A DNA stretch of 64,000 nucleotides from Streptomyces sp. SID12488 (lineage in GTDB: Bacteria; Actinomycetota; Actinomycetes; Streptomycetales; Streptomycetaceae). Both the position numbers and the translations under genes were made by a program. This document shows positions 61,239-64,000 of the stretch, piece after piece. A model generated the notes under the pieces. The model did not search any database. It was not told the origin of the DNA and was given only the letters and a program-made list of their open reading frames with translations. Location: positions 62,001 to 126,000 of the forward strand of contig NZ_JAAGLT010000018.1 in the NCBI RefSeq assembly GCF_010548275.1, read 5' to 3'. The first letter of the stretch is position 1. Each line of letters starts with the position of its first letter.

Positions 61239-62053
61239 GCGGGAACATTCAGCTGCTGTCGGACACCCTCGCCGGGGCCAAGGCCGAGGGACGCTCCGCG
61301 CTCATCGCGTACTTCCCCGCCGGGTTCCCGACGGTCGACGGCGGGATCGACGCCATCAAGGCCGTGTTCGAGGGCGGCGCCGACATCGTCGAGGTCGGGC
61401 TGCCGCACAGCGACCCGGTGCTCGACGGGCCCGTCATCCAGACCGCCGACGACATCGCCCTGCGCGGTGGCGTCAAGATCGCTGACGTGATGCGCACGGT
61501 CCGGGAGGCGTACGAGGCCACCGGGAAGCCGGTGCTCGTCATGACGTACTGGAACCCGGTCGACCGCTACGGAGTCGAGCGGTTCACCGCCGAGCTCGCG
61601 GAGGCGGGCGGAGCCGGGTGCATCCTGCCCGACCTGCCCGTGCAGGAGTCGGCGCTGTGGAGGGAGCACGCCGAGAAGCACGGCCTCGCGACCGTGTTCG
61701 TCGTCGCGCCCAGCAGCAGGGACGCGCGGCTCGCCGAGATCACGGCGGCGGGCAGCGGGTTCGTGTACGCCGCCTCACTCATGGGCGTCACGGGGACCCG
61801 GGTGTCGGTCGGCGCGCAGGCACAGGACCTGGTCAGGCGCACCCGGAGCACCGGCACCGACCTGCCGGTCTGTGTCGGGCTCGGCGTCTCCGACGCGGCG
61901 CAGGCCGCCGAGGTCGCCGGCTTCGCCGACGGTGTGATCGTCGGATCGGCCTTCGTGAAGCGGATGCTGGACGCCCCGGACCACGCGGCCGGTGTCGAGG
62001 CAGTGCGGGAACTCGCCGCCGACCTCGCGAAGGGCGTGCGCGGCACCGCGTAG
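61235..62053 (+). CDS. trpA: Tryptophan synthase alpha subunit TrpA
   Basis: A 272-residue TIM-barrel subunit that splits indole-3-glycerol phosphate to indole. The catalytic Glu and Asp are in VEVGLPHSDPVLDGPVIQ. The loop TGTRVSVG and phosphate site GLGVSD, GSAFVK follow. The GTG overlaps the trpB stop (GTGA). Confidence 0.97.
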   Translation: MSGNIQLLSDTLAGAKAEGRSALIAYFPAGFPTVDGGIDAIKAVFEGGADIVEVGLPHSDPVLDGPVIQTADDIALRGGVKIADVMRTVREAYEATGKPVLVMTYWNPVDRYGVERFTAELAEAGGAGCILPDLPVQESALWREHAEKHGLATVFVVAPSSRDARLAEITAAGSGFVYAASLMGVTGTRVSVGAQAQDLVRRTRSTGTDLPVCVGLGVSDAAQAAEVAGFADGVIVGSAFVKRMLDAPDHAAGVEAVRELAADLAKGVRGTA

Positions 62054-62100
62054 CAGGGCGGGACATTTCGCACAGGTCGCCCGAACGAGTGGACCTGGGG

Positions 62101-62127
62101 CCGGGGAGGCGCAATGCGTCTCCCCGG
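62101..62127 (+). terminator. Hairpin after trpA
   Basis: A 12-bp stem with one mismatch (CCGGGGAGGCGC / GCGTCTCCCCGG) and an AAT loop, followed by TTCGTTC. It ends 15 bases before the DsbA-like start, so it is either a trpA terminator or a leader structure of that gene. Confidence 0.6.
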
Positions 62128-62142
62128 TTCGTTCTGCGGGGT

Positions 62143-62919
62143 GTGAGCGAGAAGAATCGTGACGGAAAGCGCACCGCCCGCGAGCGGCTGGCGGTCGAGC
62201 GTGAGAAGCAGAAGTCCGCGGAGAAGCGGCGGCGGGCGTTGATCGTGGGCGCCAGTGTCGTCTGCGTGCTGGGACTCGCGGCGGTGATCGGTGTAGTCGC
62301 CGCGAACTCCGGAAAGGACAGCAAGAGCGAGAGCGCCGGCCCGGTCGTGGCGCCCTCGGGCGCGCAGGGCAAGGACAGCCTCGCGATCCCGGTGGGCGAG
62401 GAGAGCGCCAAGTCGACGCTCACCGTGTGGGAGGACTTCCGCTGTCCCGCCTGCCAGTCCTTCGAGACCAACTACCGCGCGGTCATCCATGAGTTGACGG
62501 ACGCGGGCAAGCTGAAGGTGCAGTACCACCTGGCGACGATCATCGACGGCAACATGGGCGGCAGCGGCTCCCGGCACGCGGCCAACGCCGCCGCCTGCGC
62601 CCAGGACGCCGGGAAGTTCACCGCGTACCACGACGTGCTGTACGAGAATCAGCCGCAGGAGACCGACGACGCCTTCGCGAAGGACAGCAGGCTCATCGAA
62701 CTGGCGGCGAAGGCCGACGGGCTCGACACGCCCACCTTCCGGACATGTGTCGAGGACGGCACGCACAACAGCTGGGTCGTGAAGTCGAACCAGGCCTTCC
62801 AGAGCGGCCGTTTCGGCGGCACGCCGACCGTGCTGCTCGACGGGAAGAACATCTACCAGGACCAGACGATGACCCCGGCGAAGCTCAAGCAGATGGTCGA
62901 GGCCGCCGACAAGTCGTAG
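62143..62919 (+). CDS. Membrane-anchored DsbA-like thiol oxidoreductase, second copy
   Basis: A 258-residue relative of the protein at 32568. A charged N-terminus (SEKNRDGKRTARERLAVE), one membrane anchor (about residues 33-52), then a thioredoxin-fold domain with active site CPAC (WEDFRCPACQSFE) and cis-proline loop RFGGTPTVLLDG. It has extra cysteines (AAACAQDAG and FRTCVEDG) that its paralogue lacks. Likely role: disulfide formation in exported proteins. The GTG has only a weak ribosome-binding context (GCGGGGT). Confidence 0.9.
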   Translation: MSEKNRDGKRTARERLAVEREKQKSAEKRRRALIVGASVVCVLGLAAVIGVVAANSGKDSKSESAGPVVAPSGAQGKDSLAIPVGEESAKSTLTVWEDFRCPACQSFETNYRAVIHELTDAGKLKVQYHLATIIDGNMGGSGSRHAANAAACAQDAGKFTAYHDVLYENQPQETDDAFAKDSRLIELAAKADGLDTPTFRTCVEDGTHNSWVVKSNQAFQSGRFGGTPTVLLDGKNIYQDQTMTPAKLKQMVEAADKS

Positions 62920-62944
62920 GGCCCGGGTGTTCCCAGGGCTTCCC

Positions 62945-62985
62945 GCTGCCTCCGGTTCACCGCCTTGCGCGGAACCGGAGGCAGC
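62945..62985 (+). terminator. Terminator after the second dsbA-like gene
   Basis: A perfect 14-bp stem (GCTGCCTCCGGTTC / GAACCGGAGGCAGC, 62945-62958 / 62972-62985) with a 13-base loop, 25 bases beyond the stop. It separates the dsbA-like gene from lgt. Confidence 0.85.
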
Positions 62986-63039
62986 GCCCGTTATGGAGCC
63001 GTTGCCCGGGGCGGCTCACATCCGCCGCGTCCGTCAAGG

Positions 63040-63045
63040 TAGCGT
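63040..63045 (+). promoter_or_regulatory. Possible -10 of the lgt promoter
   Basis: TAGCGT lies 10 bases before the lgt ATG, giving at most a few leader bases. No Shine-Dalgarno is visible in the remaining space, which supports a near-leaderless lgt message. Confidence 0.4.
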
Positions 63046-63055
63046 CGGGGCTGCC

Positions 63056-64000
63056 ATGGAAATCGCCTACATTCCCAGTCCGTCGCGCGGGGTGCTGCAC
63101 CTTGGACCCATTCCGCTGCGCGGCTACGCGTTCTGCATCATCATCGGTGTCTTCGTCGCGGTCTGGCTCGGCAACAAGCGCTGGCTCGCCCGCGGTGGCC
63201 GGCCCGGCACGGTGGCCGACATCGCGGTCTGGGCCGTGCCCTTCGGCCTGGTCGGTGGCCGCCTCTATCACGTGATCACGGACTACGAGCTGTACTTCAG
63301 CGAGGGCCGTGACTGGGTGGACGCCTTCAAGATCTGGGAGGGCGGCCTCGGTATCTGGGGCGCGATCGCCGTCGGTGGGCTGGGCGCGTGGATCGGCTGC
63401 CGCCGGCGCGGTATCCCGCTGCCCGCCTGGGCCGACGCCCTCGCCCCCGGTATCGCCCTCGCACAGGCGTGCGGGCGATGGGGCAACTGGTTCAACCAGG
63501 AGCTGTACGGGCGGGAGACCACCCTCCCCTGGGCGCTGCACATCACCTCCACGACCGACGGCCGGGTCCCGGGTTACTACCACCCGACGTTCCTGTACGA
63601 GTCCCTGTGGTGCGTCGGTGTCGCGCTGCTGGTCATCTGGGCCGACCGCCGGTTCACGCTGGGGCACGGCCGGGCGTTCGCGCTGTACGTCGCGACCTAC
63701 TGCGTAGGCCGCTTCTGGATCGAGTACCTGCGCGTCGACGACGCCCACCACATCCTGGGCATGCGGCTGAACAACTGGACCGCGATCTTCGTCTTCATCC
63801 TCGCGGTGATCTACTTCGTGCTCTCGGCGAAGAAGCGGCCGGGCCGGGAGGAAGTCGTGGAGCCGGGTGCGGATGGCTCCGACGGTTCGGCGGAGGACGG
63901 TGCCGAGGGTGACGACAGCGACAAGGACGTCAGCGACAAGGGCGACGGTGAATCGGCGGAGGTGAAGGCCGATACCGACACCGATACGGATATCCATATG
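63056..64000 (+). CDS. lgt: Prolipoprotein diacylglyceryl transferase Lgt (C-terminus outside window)
   Basis: The visible 315 residues cover the whole conserved Lgt core, a membrane enzyme that adds diacylglycerol to the lipobox cysteine. Family motifs are VGGRLYHVITDY, WEGGLGIWGAIAVGG, the signature GRWGNWFNQELYG, and the C-terminal VGRFWIEYLRVDD. Seven membrane segments can be followed. The last 45 residues are an Asp/Glu/Ser/Thr-rich tail that runs off the window with no stop, so the true length is unknown. LspA (26814) acts in the next step. Confidence 0.95.
   Translation, partial: MEIAYIPSPSRGVLHLGPIPLRGYAFCIIIGVFVAVWLGNKRWLARGGRPGTVADIAVWAVPFGLVGGRLYHVITDYELYFSEGRDWVDAFKIWEGGLGIWGAIAVGGLGAWIGCRRRGIPLPAWADALAPGIALAQACGRWGNWFNQELYGRETTLPWALHITSTTDGRVPGYYHPTFLYESLWCVGVALLVIWADRRFTLGHGRAFALYVATYCVGRFWIEYLRVDDAHHILGMRLNNWTAIFVFILAVIYFVLSAKKRPGREEVVEPGADGSDGSAEDGAEGDDSDKDVSDKGDGESAEVKADTDTDTDIHM

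Overview
The window is chromosomal DNA from a Streptomyces or very close relative. The evidence is very high GC, many GTG (and two TTG) starts, dense ATGA/GTGA stop-start overlaps, and a gene order matching the Streptomyces dcw-ileS-dnaE-his-trp region as I remember it. No mobile element, CRISPR array, tRNA, rRNA or secondary-metabolite cluster is visible. It is a conserved core region, so the less ordinary content lies in regulatory elements, small genes and uncharacterised membrane proteins.

Layout. 1-2648 (minus): MoxR ATPase, DUF58 protein and the N-terminus of a transglutaminase-type membrane protein, one coupled operon. 2899-3447 (minus): beta-carbonic anhydrase. 3835-21922 (plus): the division and cell wall cluster rsmH-ftsL-ftsI-murE-murF-mraY-murD-ftsW-murG-ftsQ-ftsZ-pgeF-yggS-sepF-yggT-divIVA, with a promoter before rsmH and a separate promoter region before ftsZ. 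22089-25560 (minus): ileS behind a translational T-box leader. 25827-28864 (plus): a histone-H1-like/DksA fusion, lspA, an RluD-type pseudouridine synthase and a GNAT protein. 28966-35633: an MscS channel, a small hydrolase, PhoD, a membrane DsbA, an unknown membrane protein and a DUF2252 protein. 35870-39403 (plus): dnaE, replicative polymerase alpha subunit. 39517-46501: a small basic protein, a NYN-domain protein, an ABC exporter, a DUF2567 protein, then minus-strand YbaK, LON-domain and unknown genes. 46600-48198 (minus): a membrane protein with a repetitive beta-type domain. 48394-54114 (plus): hisD-hisC-hisB-small membrane ORF-hisH-priA-ridA-hisF. 54216-62919: a TIGR03085 protein, hisI, trpE, three small membrane proteins, trpC, trpM-like, trpB, trpA and a second DsbA. 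63056 to the end: lgt, cut by the window edge.

How the parts work together. The dcw genes make lipid II (MurE, MurF, MraY, MurD, MurG) and build the septum (FtsL, FtsI, FtsW, FtsQ, FtsZ, SepF), and DivIVA directs polar growth. The his and trp genes meet at priA, the actinobacterial isomerase that serves both pathways; no separate trpF is present. Two membrane DsbA-like proteins, LspA and Lgt serve the cell envelope.

Control elements include the ileS T-box, several strong hairpin terminators, four copies of one dispersed palindromic intergenic repeat (one forms part of the ftsW ribosome-binding region), and about ten genes that appear to be transcribed leaderless.
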